Origin: Streptomyces rishiriensis
Lineage (GTDB): Bacteria > Actinomycetota > Actinomycetes > Streptomycetales > Streptomycetaceae
Assembly: GCF_003112535.1 (NCBI RefSeq)
Contig: NZ_BEWA01000034.1
Span: 1-44,680 of the forward strand
Length of the DNA: 44,680 bases
Direction: 5' to 3'
Made by a program: the position numbers and the translations under genes. The notes beneath the pieces were generated by a model that worked only from the letters and a program-made list of their open reading frames with translations, had not been told where the DNA came from and made no database searches. Shown here piece after piece: positions 1 through 7,572 of the stretch. Numbering within the stretch: position 1 is the stretch's first letter; each line of letters opens with the position of its first letter.

Positions 1-863
1 CCTGTGATCGACAGGCCCGAGTTGCCGCTCGCGCGAGCCGTCGTCACCGTCACGTTCGCGCTCGGCTGCTTGGACAGCTTCACCTCGTACGTGGCCGTCT
101 TGCCCTGCTGGACGCCCAGTTGGGTGGGCGTGGTGACCACGGTCGGGCCCGAGGCGACCGTGACGCCGACCGGGGTGGACTCGGCGGACGCGCCCAGGCT
201 GTCGTACGCCTTGGCGATGAGCGAATGGCTGCCTACGGCCAGGTCGGTGGCGGAGAGCGTGTACGGCGCGCTCGTGTCCGTGCCCAGCAGCTTGGTGTCG
301 TCGTAGAACTCCACCTTGCTGATCGTCGCGTTGTCCGCGGCCGCCGCCGTGGCCGCCAGCGGCACCGCCTCGCCCTGCGTGTAGACGGCGCCCGCGGTCG
401 GGCTGGTCAGCACGGTGATCGGCGGCTGATGCGCGCCGACGCAGGGGGAGCCGTTGACCGAGAAGCTCGCGGGAGCGGCGTTCGTGCCGCTGTAGGTGAA
501 CTGCGCGCCCGTGCTGACCGCCGCGCCCGCGGCGATCGTCCCGTTGTACGAGGCGTTGTTCACCGTGATCTGCTGACCGGACTGCGCCCAGCTGCCGTTC
601 CAGCCGTTCGACAGCTTCTGGTTGCCCGTGTAGGCGTACGTCAGCGTCCAGCCGTTGACGGCGTCCGTGCCGCGGTTGGTGAGGGTCACGTCCGCGGTGA
701 AGCCGGAGCCCCAGTCGTTCGTCTTGTAGTCCACGCTGCACTGAACACCTGCTGCACGCGCGGCCGTCGCGCCGGTGGCCAGCATCGACAGGGGCAGGGC
801 CAGTGCGGCCGCGGCGGCGGTCCACACCCGCCGAAGGGTCCTGCGTTTGCGTCCGGGATCCAT
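1..863 (-). CDS. Secreted CBM2 cellulase, probable GH48 cellobiohydrolase (N-terminal part)
   Basis: Partial gene: the start lies inside and the catalytic part is off the left edge. The ATG at 863 follows a strong AGGAGGA. The protein begins with a basic signal peptide (about residues 1-40, MDPGRKRRTLRRVWTAAA..., Ala-rich cleavage region). A family 2 cellulose-binding module follows (about 42-145), starting CSVDYKTNDWGSGF and with Trp residues in NGWTL and SNGWNG. Next come a bacterial Ig-like domain (about 148-240: ISKVEFYDD, SHSLIAKAYD) and the start of another beta-domain (VTVTTARASGNSG). I infer GH48 because CBM2 plus Ig-like modules ahead of GH48, divergent from a GH6 gene, is an arrangement I recall from Streptomyces cellulase loci. 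The catalytic domain itself is not visible, so another cellulase family remains possible. CebR-like boxes in the shared promoter suggest cellobiose control. Confidence 0.75.
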   Translation of the reverse strand, partial: MDPGRKRRTLRRVWTAAAAALALPLSMLATGATAARAAGVQCSVDYKTNDWGSGFTADVTLTNRGTDAVNGWTLTYAYTGNQKLSNGWNGSWAQSGQQITVNNASYNGTIAAGAAVSTGAQFTYSGTNAAPASFSVNGSPCVGAHQPPITVLTSPTAGAVYTQGEAVPLAATAAAADNATISKVEFYDDTKLLGTDTSAPYTLSATDLAVGSHSLIAKAYDSLGASAESTPVGVTVASGPTVVTTPTQLGVQQGKTATYEVKLSKQPSANVTVTTARASGNSGLSIT

Positions 864-916
864 GAACTGGTTCCTCCTAGCGGCTTGCGGCTCGGGGAAG
901 GACAAGTCTTGGCCAG

Positions 917-930
917 TGGGAGCGCTCCCA
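917..930. promoter_or_regulatory. CebR-type operator, perfect palindrome
   Basis: TGGGAGCGCTCCCA is a perfect 14-bp palindrome identical to the known Streptomyces CebR box. It lies 54 bp upstream of the CBM2 cellulase start at 863. CebR is a LacI-family repressor released by cello-oligosaccharides; its gene is not in this window. Confidence 0.9.
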
Positions 931-1059
931 TAATGGGGATGCGGGTGGCGGCGGTCAAGGAGCTTGAAGAGTCGAAAGCACAGAAGCGTTCAGTTCAAAG
1001 GAAGTTGAGCGTTCCCTCTGTGCAACCGCGCCGCTTGGCGCTAACTTCCTTCGCACCAG

Positions 1060-1073
1060 TGGGAGCGGTTCCA
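1060..1073. promoter_or_regulatory. Second, imperfect CebR-type operator
   Basis: TGGGAGCGGTTCCA matches 12 of 14 positions of the CebR box, and its left half is perfect. It is on the GH6 side of the divergent region but about 590 bp from the GH6 start, so the GH6 transcript would need a long leader if this box controls it directly. Confidence 0.6.
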
Positions 1074-1121
1074 ATCAGTCGACGCACCGATCACGGCGCG
1101 CCAAGCTGCAAGGAGTCGCTC

Positions 1122-1490
1122 ATGCGACACCCCCCACCCTCACACCGCTCAGCTGCCGCAGCCGCAGACGCGCTCGTCGGCACGTCGGCCGTCCCGATGG
1201 TCCCGCAGCAGGGAGCGACACCCCGCGCGGTGGAGCACACCGTCGCCGGCCGGCGGCACAACGGCATCCAGGGATCGGTGAGAGTCACCGATGAGCATGC
1301 GGAAGCGGGCAGTGGGAAGCCCGCTCCCGTCCGCCGCCGACGGCGGGAGAACCACCGGGCACGCGAAGCCGGACCGACTCACCTGCTGACGGAGCGTCGG
1401 CAGCACCCCGAGCCGGAGCCGTACCCGGTGGCCTCCCGTGCCATGGTGCCGCGCAAGGGCCGCCCGAAGCGGTCCGACGACCCCGAATGA
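1122..1490 (+). CDS. Doubtful small ORF in the cellulase intergenic region
   Basis: A 122-residue frame starting with ATG preceded by AAGGAG at good spacing. The product is Arg/Pro/Ala-rich (MRHPPPSHRS...), without a recognisable domain, membrane segment or signal peptide. Its last codons run into a 10-bp tandem repeat. It may be a real small gene, the leader of the GH6 transcript or chance coding in high-G+C DNA. I favour chance, but the ribosome-binding site is the reason to list it. Confidence 0.22.
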   Translation: MRHPPPSHRSAAAAADALVGTSAVPMVPQQGATPRAVEHTVAGRRHNGIQGSVRVTDEHAEAGSGKPAPVRRRRRENHRAREAGPTHLLTERRQHPEPEPYPVASRAMVPRKGRPKRSDDPE

Positions 1491-1518
1491 CCCCGAACGA
1501 CCCCGAACGACCCCGCAC
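1479..1518. repeat. Four tandem copies of a 10-bp repeat
   Basis: Units GACCCCGAAT, GACCCCGAAC, GACCCCGAAC and GACCCCGCAC follow one another without spacers, about 150 bp upstream of the GH6 start. No function can be assigned; the repeat would lie in a GH6 leader if transcription starts near the CebR boxes. Confidence 0.85.
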
Positions 1519-1667
1519 GGGCCGGTCCGCGACCACCGGACTGCACCAGTGAGCCCTTCCTGATCACCGACCACGAGCCGCACCGGCGTCGTGGGGCACC
1601 GAGCCGCGCGATCACCTGCGCCTGCTCAACCCGTGGAGAAATCCCCAAAGCAGAAGGAACCACTCTC

Positions 1668-3521
1668 ATGAGTCGCACCAACACCTCCTTGCTCGCCGCG
1701 CTGGCGCTGTTGACCGGAGCCTCAGGAGCCGCGCTCCTCACGGCGCCGGCCGGGGCCGCCGCCGCCGTGCCCTGCACGGTGGACTACAAGGTGCAGAACC
1801 AGTGGGACACCGGCTTCACCGCCGCCGTGACGATCACCAACAACGGCGCTGCCAAGTCGGGTTGGTCGGTGAAGTGGTCGTACGCCGGCAACCAGAGGAT
1901 CACCAACGGCTGGAACGCGAAGGTCACCCAGAGCGGGGCCGCCGTCACGGCCGCCAACGAGAGCTACAACGGCACGCTCGGCACCGGCGGTTCCGTCAGC
2001 TTCGGCTTCCAGGCCGCCTACAGCGGCGCCAACGCCGTTCCCGCCACCTTCAGCCTCGACGGCGTGACCTGCAACGCCGATGACGGAAGCGGATCGGGCG
2101 GCGGTACCGGCGGAGGCACGGGAGGCGGCACCGGCGGCGGCACGGGAGGAGGCACCGGTGGTGACACCGGCGGCAGTACGGGCGGGGGCACCGGTGGTGA
2201 CACCGGTGGTGACACCGGCGGCAGTACGGGCGGGGGCACGGGAGGCGACGACGGCGGTGGCACGGACGGGCGTGTCGCCAACCCCTATGTCGGCGCCAAG
2301 GGTTATGCGAACCCCGAGTGGTCGGCCAAGGCCGCCGCCGAGCCGGGCGGCAGCCGCATCGCCAACCAGCCCACCGCCGTCTGGCTGGACCGGATGGCCG
2401 CCATCACCGGTGTCGCCGGCGGCATGGGCCTGCGCGCCCACCTGGACGAGGCGCTGAAGCAGAAGGGCTCCGGCGAGCTCGTCGTCCAGCTGGTCATCTA
2501 CGACCTGCCGGGCCGTGACTGCGCCGCCCTGGCCTCCAACGGCGAACTCGGGCCGAACGACCTCGACAAGTACAAGAGCCAGTACATCGACCCGATCGCC
2601 TCGATCCTGTCCGACCCGAAGTACGCGGGCCTGCGGATCGCCACGGTCATCGAGCCCGACTCGCTGCCCAACCTGGTCACCAACGCCGGCGGCACCAACA
2701 CCACCACCGACGCCTGCGTGACGATGAAGAGCAACGGCAACTACGAGAAGGGCGTCTCCTACGCGCTCGACAAGCTGGGCGCCCTCGCGAACGTCTACAA
2801 CTACATCGACGCCGGCCACCACGGCTGGCTCGGCTGGGACAGCAACCTCGCCCCGTCGGTGCAGGAGTTCGCCAAGGTGGCGACCAGCAACGGCGCGAGC
2901 GTCCACGACGTGGCCGGGTTCATCGTCAACACCGCCAACTACAGCCCCGTCAAGGAGCCCAACTTCAAGGTCACCGACACGGTGGGCGGTCAGACGGTCC
3001 GCCAGTCGAAGTGGGTCGACTGGAACCAGTACGTGGACGAGCAGTCGTTCGCGCAGGGACTGCGGGACAAGCTCGTCGCCGCCGGGTTCGACTCCGGCCT
3101 CGGCATGCTGATCGACACCTCCCGCGACGGCTGGGGCGGCTCCGCCCGGCCCGCCGGTCCCGGCCCGACGACCTCCGTCGACGCCTATGTCAACGGCAGC
3201 CGGATCGACCGGCGCATCCACGCCGGCAACTGGTGCAACCAGAGCGGCGCCGGACTCGGGCAGCGGCCCACCGCGGCCCCGGCCGCCGGCGTGGACGCCT
3301 ACGTGTGGGTGAAGCCGCCGGGGGAGTCGGACGGCAACAGCGCCGCCGTCCCCAACGACGAGGGCAAGGGCTTCGACCGCATGTGCGACCCCACCTACGG
3401 CGGCAACGCCCGCAACGGCAACAACCCCACGGGCGCACTGCCGAACTCGCCGCTCGCCGGACACTGGTTCTCCGCCCAGTTCCAGCAGCTGATGCAGAAC
3501 GCCTACCCGCCGCTGCCGTGA
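1668..3521 (+). CDS. Secreted GH6 cellobiohydrolase with N-terminal CBM2
   Basis: Exo-acting cellulase releasing cellobiose from cellulose, acting outside the cell. 617 residues: signal peptide about 1-33, CBM2 about 34-136 (CTVDYKVQNQWDTGF...), a Gly/Thr/Asp linker about 139-201, and a GH6 domain to the C-terminus. Family motifs are clear: YDLPGRDCAALASNGEL with the pKa-modulating Asp near 284, IEPDSLPN with the general acid near 331, YIDAGHHGWLGW, and the C-terminal DRMCDPTYGG. The long loop region between the Asp motifs and the overall size fit exo-type bacterial GH6 rather than the shorter endoglucanases. The ATG follows AGAAGGA at good spacing. It is divergent from the other CBM2 cellulase, with CebR-like boxes between, so the two probably work as a synergistic pair. 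A strong hairpin follows the stop. Confidence 0.93.
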   Translation: MSRTNTSLLAALALLTGASGAALLTAPAGAAAAVPCTVDYKVQNQWDTGFTAAVTITNNGAAKSGWSVKWSYAGNQRITNGWNAKVTQSGAAVTAANESYNGTLGTGGSVSFGFQAAYSGANAVPATFSLDGVTCNADDGSGSGGGTGGGTGGGTGGGTGGGTGGDTGGSTGGGTGGDTGGDTGGSTGGGTGGDDGGGTDGRVANPYVGAKGYANPEWSAKAAAEPGGSRIANQPTAVWLDRMAAITGVAGGMGLRAHLDEALKQKGSGELVVQLVIYDLPGRDCAALASNGELGPNDLDKYKSQYIDPIASILSDPKYAGLRIATVIEPDSLPNLVTNAGGTNTTTDACVTMKSNGNYEKGVSYALDKLGALANVYNYIDAGHHGWLGWDSNLAPSVQEFAKVATSNGASVHDVAGFIVNTANYSPVKEPNFKVTDTVGGQTVRQSKWVDWNQYVDEQSFAQGLRDKLVAAGFDSGLGMLIDTSRDGWGGSARPAGPGPTTSVDAYVNGSRIDRRIHAGNWCNQSGAGLGQRPTAAPAAGVDAYVWVKPPGESDGNSAAVPNDEGKGFDRMCDPTYGGNARNGNNPTGALPNSPLAGHWFSAQFQQLMQNAYPPLP

Positions 3522-3540
3522 CCCCCTGACGCGGTGAGCG

Positions 3541-3581
3541 TCCGCCGGGTCCGGTCCTCGCGGAGGAGCGGACCCGGCGGA
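3541..3581 (+). terminator. Hairpin terminator of the GH6 gene
   Basis: A 13-bp perfect stem (TCCGCCGGGTCCG with its complement) continues, after one mismatch, into a further 5-bp stem around a 3-nt loop. It starts 20 bp after the GH6 stop. There is no U tract, as is common in Streptomyces. Confidence 0.85.
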
Positions 3582-3654
3582 ACCACGTGCGTACCGCCGC
3601 ACCACCGCGTCGCGGCCGCCGCGGGCCGCCCTTCGCGCTTCCGGTCCCGGCTCT

Positions 3655-3872
3655 CTCCGGCGGTGAATCCCGCGTCATGGGCCAGGAGGGCGGCCTGGAC
3701 GCGGTCGGTGACGTCCAGTGCGGTCAGGATGCGGCTGACGTGCGCCTTGACGGCGCGCGGTGAAGCCGTCCATGCGGGGCATGCGCACGTCGACGAGTGC
3801 GACGTCGATGCGGTGGGCGGTGGCCTGCTCGATCGCCTGGAGGCCGTCGGCGGCCCGGACGGCGCAGGCACG
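3655..3872 (-). pseudogene. Relic of a LuxR/NarL-type response regulator
   Basis: Two pieces of one response regulator are fused by a large internal deletion. The first reads DGLQAIEQATAHRID then VALVDVRMPRMDGFTAR, a receiver-domain segment with the phosphoacceptor Asp. In another frame, directly after it, VKAHVSRILTALDVTDRVQAALLAHDAGF is the end of a LuxR-type helix-turn-helix. The receiver's N- and C-terminal parts and the start of the DNA-binding domain are missing, the frames disagree, and no plausible start remains. No partner histidine kinase is nearby. It lies between the GH6 terminator and the VOC gene. Confidence 0.8.
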
Positions 3873-3886
3873 TCAGATCGGCTGGA

Positions 3887-4309
3887 TCAGCCGTTGTACG
3901 GGGCGGTGACGTCCAGGACCCAGGTAACGCCGAAGCGGTCGCTGAGCATGCCGTACAGCGGTGCCCACTGCGCGGGCTCCAGCGGACGCACGATGGTCGA
4001 GCCCTCGGCGAGCTTGCCCCACAGGGCGCTGATCTCCTTGGCGTCGTCACCGCGTACGGAGACGAAGAACGGGTTCTCGCCCTGGTTCCAGGGCAGTGGC
4101 GAGGGCACGTCGTAGGCCATGACGTGGAAGCCGTTGTCGCCGGCCACCTCGCCCCACATCACCCAGTCCGCCTCGCTCTCGTTCTGCACGGCGCCCGCGT
4201 CCTTGTAGGTGACCGCGACAGTACGTCCGCCGAAGACGGACTGGTAAAAGTCCAGCGCCTCACGTGCAGCGCCCCGGAAGTTCAGGTGAGTGGTGGTCGT
4301 GACGGACAT
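3887..4309 (-). CDS. VOC-superfamily (PhnB/glyoxalase-like) protein
   Basis: 140 residues forming one compact vicinal-oxygen-chelate fold of the PhnB/3-demethylubiquinone methyltransferase-like group: THLNFRGAAREALDFYQSVFGG at the N-terminus, FHVMAYD and NPFFVSVRGDD in the middle, and LSDRFGVTWVLDV at the end. Family members are soluble and mostly of unknown substrate. The gene is divergent from the WYL-type regulator, and a perfect inverted repeat lies between their starts. That makes it the likely target of the regulator. Confidence 0.85.
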   Translation of the reverse strand: MSVTTTTHLNFRGAAREALDFYQSVFGGRTVAVTYKDAGAVQNESEADWVMWGEVAGDNGFHVMAYDVPSPLPWNQGENPFFVSVRGDDAKEISALWGKLAEGSTIVRPLEPAQWAPLYGMLSDRFGVTWVLDVTAPYNG

Positions 4310-4420
4310 GACCTGCTCCTTGCCTCGATGTGGCGAATACGCCGCCGACCGTCCAAGCCCGGCGGCCGCCGTTACCAGGAGCGATGCCTCCCGGACGGCT
4401 CGTGTGCCACCCTGACGGAG

Positions 4421-4445
4421 GTAGAGGACAGGTTGTGTCCTCTAC
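4421..4445. promoter_or_regulatory. Perfect inverted-repeat operator between VOC gene and WYL regulator
   Basis: GTAGAGGACA, 5 bp, then TGTCCTCTAC: perfect 10-bp arms. It lies just ahead of the regulator's probable start (4456 or 4465) and about 110 bp from the VOC start. The position fits autoregulation plus control of the VOC gene. Confidence 0.75.
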
Positions 4446-4464
4446 TGCAGTGAAAATGGATCGC

Positions 4465-5463
4465 ATGCATAAAACCTCCTCCCGGCTGCTCGCGCTGCTC
4501 TCGCTGCTTCAGACGCACCGCGACTGGTCCGGCGAGGATCTCGCCGGGCGTTTGAGCATCACCTCGCGCACCGTGCGTCGTGACATCGACCGGCTGCGCG
4601 AACTCGGCTACCCGATCACGACGGTCAAAGGACCGGCCGGCGGCTACCGACTGGGGGCCGGCACTCACATGCCACCCATGCTGTTCGACGACGGCCAGGC
4701 CGTCGCCCTGGCCGTCGCGCTGCAGACCGCAGCCACCGGCACCACCGTCGCCGAAGACGCCACCCGCGCCCTGGCCACTCTCCGCCAGGTCATGCCACCC
4801 CGCCTACGTCACCGCATCGACCTGCTGCGCATCACCGCCGTCCAACCGCCCGCGACCCGCGACACTCCTCAGGCCGACATTCAGGTCCTGGTGGACCTGA
4901 GCCGCGCCATCCGCGCCCGCGAGGAACTGCGCTTCGACTACACCCCAGGACCGAGCGCCTCAGCCGATGACCCCCGCCGCGTACAACCCCACCACCTGGT
5001 CACCTGGCGTAATCGCTGGTACCTCGTAGCCTGGGACCTCGACCGCGAGGACTGGCGCACCTTCCGCGTCGGCCGCATCCGGCCCCGCACACCCACCGGC
5101 CCCCGCTTCGCCCCGCGCGAACTGCCCGGCGGCAACGTCTCCACCTTCATCACCAGCCGATTCCGCGGCAACGACGGCACCACCACCGACTGGCCCTGCC
5201 ACGGCGAAGTCATCCTCCACCTCCCGGCCGCCAACGTCGCACCCTTCGCCCAGGACGGAATCGTCGAGGAACTCAGCCCCGGCCACTGCCGACTTATCCT
5301 CGGCTCCTGGTCATGGACCGGACTCGCCGCCGCCATCGGCCGCTTCGACACCGATATCGAAGTCATCGGCCCACCTCAACTGGCCACGGCATTCGCAGAC
5401 CTCGCCGCCCGCTACGCTCGCGCCGCACGCACCACAGGACCAGAGATCGGTCCGACGCCGTGA
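4465..5463 (+). CDS. YafY-type transcriptional regulator (HTH + WYL domain)
   Basis: About 332 residues. An N-terminal HTH_11/DeoR-like domain (about 5-65: SSRLLALLSLLQ, GEDLAGRLSITSRTVRRDIDRLRELGYPI, then a GGYRLG wing) is followed by a WYL ligand-binding domain (about 130-210: LRFDYT, VQPHHLVTWRNRWYLVAWD, TFRVGRI) and a WCX-type C-terminal region. WYL regulators sense small ligands or nucleic acids and usually control a neighbouring gene. I chose the ATG at 4465 because MHKTSSRLL is the usual family start; ATG 4456 is nearly as good. The frame is open further upstream, but that would run through the inverted repeat. Confidence 0.88.
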   Translation: MHKTSSRLLALLSLLQTHRDWSGEDLAGRLSITSRTVRRDIDRLRELGYPITTVKGPAGGYRLGAGTHMPPMLFDDGQAVALAVALQTAATGTTVAEDATRALATLRQVMPPRLRHRIDLLRITAVQPPATRDTPQADIQVLVDLSRAIRAREELRFDYTPGPSASADDPRRVQPHHLVTWRNRWYLVAWDLDREDWRTFRVGRIRPRTPTGPRFAPRELPGGNVSTFITSRFRGNDGTTTDWPCHGEVILHLPAANVAPFAQDGIVEELSPGHCRLILGSWSWTGLAAAIGRFDTDIEVIGPPQLATAFADLAARYARAARTTGPEIGPTP

Positions 5464-5562
5464 GAACAGAACGCGCCGCGCCGCTCAAGCCCTCCCCACC
5501 TGCCGGACTGACCCAGCGCTCAGCCAGACGTGACCCGAGAACGCAGAAGAGGCTCGTGCGTC

Positions 5563-5781
5563 ATGACGGGCCCTCAAGACCCTTCCACGTCAGACCCGGC
5601 GGACGCTGACGACGTCGAACGCCGCCCCTGCCCGAACGAGTCGACCGGCGCACCCAGTACACGGCCACCTCGCCGCACCTTGAGGCACCCGGCGGAGACC
5701 GGACTGTCCGTCCGCGACCTCCTGACCTTCCTCACCAGCCGGGCCTACGAGGACACAGACGCCGAGGCGGCACCGCAATGA
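5563..5781 (+). CDS. Small hypothetical protein, doubtful
   Basis: About 72 residues from ATG 5563 (an in-frame start also exists at 5530), acidic, with a Pro/Ser/Thr-rich N-terminus and a C-terminal helix LSVRDLLTFLTSRAYEDTD. AGAAGAGG lies 10-15 bp upstream. No domain recognised. The sequence between here and 6142 looks decayed, so this may be a remnant rather than a working gene. Confidence 0.28.
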   Translation: MTGPQDPSTSDPADADDVERRPCPNESTGAPSTRPPRRTLRHPAETGLSVRDLLTFLTSRAYEDTDAEAAPQ

Positions 5782-6002
5782 CGACCACGGCCCACCCCGC
5801 CCTGGACCGCGCCGCCGCGCGTCGAACGGATCGGCGACGTCTCTTGGTCTGCTTGCCGGGCCGGCGAGGCCAAGGGACGTCTGCCAAGGTCCCGGCCCGA
5901 CAGCGGGAACGCGCCGTACGCCGCGGCAGTCGAGCGGTTACCTCACCGGCGCGGACATCGCCAAGTCCTCCGCGCGCATCGACCGGATCTCGCTGACGAC
6001 GT

Positions 6003-6143
6003 GAGGTCGACCTCACCACGTCCCAGATGGCGCGCCTGGACGAGGTCAGCGCGATAGATCTCGGCTTCCCCCACGCCATGCTCGCCAGTGACCACATCCG
6101 CGTACAGACCCGCGGCGACCTGAAGATCCAGGCCCGCCATTGA
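6003..6143 (+). pseudogene. C-terminal relic of an aldo/keto reductase
   Basis: The frame reads VDLTTSQMARLDEVSAIDLGFPHAML..., matching the end of NADPH-dependent aldo/keto reductases (L-T/S-x-x-x-x-x-L-D-x-x-S-A-x-x-L-G-F-P-H). It then runs to a stop at 6141. No TIM barrel, catalytic Tyr/Lys or NADPH-binding loop is present. The 200 bp upstream are out of frame and unrecognisable. A strong terminator 5 bp after the stop is probably the one that served the intact gene. Confidence 0.65.
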
Positions 6144-6147
6144 CGGA

Positions 6148-6184
6148 CGCGCACGGGGGCGGCATCTCGCCGCCCCCGTGCGCG
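6148..6184 (+). terminator. Strong hairpin terminator after the aldo/keto reductase relic
   Basis: A perfect 16-bp G/C-rich stem around a 5-nt ATCTC loop, starting 5 bp after the relic's stop codon. Confidence 0.85.
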
Positions 6185-6286
6185 CCGGCAATCAAGCTTT
6201 GCCCCCTGTTCGGCGGTTGGAGCGCCATGTGACTCCCAGAGGGAGGGGCGCAGAGGTGGCCGCGTCCACGGGCCGTCGGGAAGCCA

Positions 6287-6322
6287 TCGGTCCCGCCGGG
6301 GGCTGAGGAACGGCGGGACCGA
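6287..6322 (-). terminator. Hairpin terminator of the solute-binding protein gene
   Basis: TCGGTCCCGCCG pairs perfectly with CGGCGGGACCGA across a 12-nt loop. It lies 9 bp past the stop of the minus-strand solute-binding protein gene. Confidence 0.8.
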
Positions 6323-6330
6323 GCCGTCGA

Positions 6331-7473
6331 TCAGGCGCCGGCGGCGGCGAGATCACGCAGACGCCGGTCACCGTTCATGCTTGCCGTGGCCCGCACGACT
6401 TTGGCCTCACCCCACTTCCTCGCCGCTGCCGCGAAGGCGGGGTAAGTGGGCTGTTTGGACTGGAGGTTCACGTCGGTGGTCATCCAGCGCACCAGGTCCG
6501 CGGCGTCCTTGGTGCGTTCACCGGCGTGCGCGGAGACGAGGAGGGCGCCGCCGCCGACCTGTCCGGCGTACGGCTTGCTCTCGCCGGGCCAGGTCGGCAT
6601 GGGGGCGGCCGCGATCCTGCCCTTGGGCACCTTGAACGCGGGGCCGAACATGAAGTCGCCGAACCAGGCGGGGGCGGGCAGCATCAGGATCTTCTCGCCC
6701 TCGCCGAACTTGGAGAAGGCGGGGTCGATGGGCACGACCGTGGTGACGGCCTTCTCCCGGGCGAGGGGCTGCAGCAGGTCGGCGACCCGGGTGCACTCGG
6801 GTCGGGTCAGGTCGATGTGGACCTTGGTGAGGCTGAGGGTGTCGCGGGTGGGGCAGCCGCTGCTGCCGAAGTAGATACCGGCGCCGTACTTGCCGTTGAC
6901 GGCACCGACGATGGTGCCGGGGTGCTCCTTCGCCGCCTTGAGCCCGGTCCGCTGGTAAGCGGCCCAGGTGGTGGGCACGGAGTAGCCGTACCGCCGCATG
7001 AGAGTCCTGTCGTACCACAGGACGGTGGGGGAGATGTCGTTGCGCAGGCAATACGTCCTGCCGCCGAAGGTGCAGGTGTCGAGGGACCCCGGAGTGAAGC
7101 CGTCGCGGACGGACTTCGGGACCAGGGTGTCGAGCGGGGCCGCGTAGCCGAACTTCCGGCCGGCGAGGGTGGCCGCCTCGGCGGGGTTGGCGAGGAAGAC
7201 GACGTCGGGCCAGCCGCTGCCGGTCCGGTTGGCGAGGGAGATCTTGGTGGGCACGTAGCCCGCGTCCGGCGGGATCGTCACGATCCGCAGTTTCAGGTCG
7301 GGGTGCTCCTTCCTGTACTGCTGGGCCGCGGGCATGCGGGTGTTGTCCACCCAGACGAGTAACTCCCCTTCGCCGCCGCCCGAACCGCCGTCGGCATGGC
7401 CACCGGTTCCTCCGCATCCGCAGAGCACCAGAGCCAGGGCCGCGGCCAGGGAAGCCGCGCGCCGTCTCTTCAT
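6331..7473 (-). CDS. Orphan extracellular sugar-binding lipoprotein of an ABC importer
   Basis: 380 residues. A lipoprotein signal (MKRRRAASLAAALALVLCGC, lipobox-like LCGC) is followed by a Gly-rich spacer and a family 1 extracellular solute-binding fold: ELLVWVDNTR, PDVVFLANPAEAATLA, ISPTVLWYDRTLMRRYGYSVPTTWAAYQ, and PYAGQVGGGALLVSAHAGERTKDAADLVRWM. It would capture a sugar or oligosaccharide outside the membrane. ATG 7473 is chosen because it follows AAAGGTGG and opens the signal peptide; the longer frame to 7569 would overlap the operator. There are no permease or ATPase genes beside it: downstream is a terminator and a decayed aldo/keto reductase. It probably borrows permeases encoded elsewhere and the shared MsiK-type ATPase. 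Confidence 0.88.
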   Translation of the reverse strand: MKRRRAASLAAALALVLCGCGGTGGHADGGSGGGEGELLVWVDNTRMPAAQQYRKEHPDLKLRIVTIPPDAGYVPTKISLANRTGSGWPDVVFLANPAEAATLAGRKFGYAAPLDTLVPKSVRDGFTPGSLDTCTFGGRTYCLRNDISPTVLWYDRTLMRRYGYSVPTTWAAYQRTGLKAAKEHPGTIVGAVNGKYGAGIYFGSSGCPTRDTLSLTKVHIDLTRPECTRVADLLQPLAREKAVTTVVPIDPAFSKFGEGEKILMLPAPAWFGDFMFGPAFKVPKGRIAAAPMPTWPGESKPYAGQVGGGALLVSAHAGERTKDAADLVRWMTTDVNLQSKQPTYPAFAAAARKWGEAKVVRATASMNGDRRLRDLAAAGA

Positions 7474-7518
7474 GGGGGACCACCTTTTCACGGGGGAGCC
7501 GTATTCCGGGAACGAGGA

Positions 7519-7536
7519 TTGCGATAAGTTTCGCAA
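7519..7536. promoter_or_regulatory. LacI-type operator between lipoprotein and regulator genes
   Basis: TTGCGA, 6 bp (TAAGTT), TCGCAA: a perfect inverted repeat in the 99-bp divergent region. It is 46 bp from the lipoprotein start and 37 bp from the regulator start, so binding could repress both. Confidence 0.75.
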
Positions 7537-7572
7537 AACGCGATCGCCCCGGAAACGTAGGAGATTCATCGG

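Larger units (their letters stand above)
864..1667. other. Divergent cellulase intergenic region
   Basis: About 800 bp between the two cellulase starts. It holds two CebR-like boxes, a doubtful small ORF and a 10-bp tandem repeat. The 150 bp just ahead of GH6 contain AGAAGGA at 1652-1658 as ribosome-binding site and no evident further operator. Confidence 0.7.

Noticed and set aside
1722..3605. A 627-codon minus-strand frame over the GH6 gene
   Set aside because: Antisense to an unmistakable CBM2-GH6 protein, with no domain of its own.
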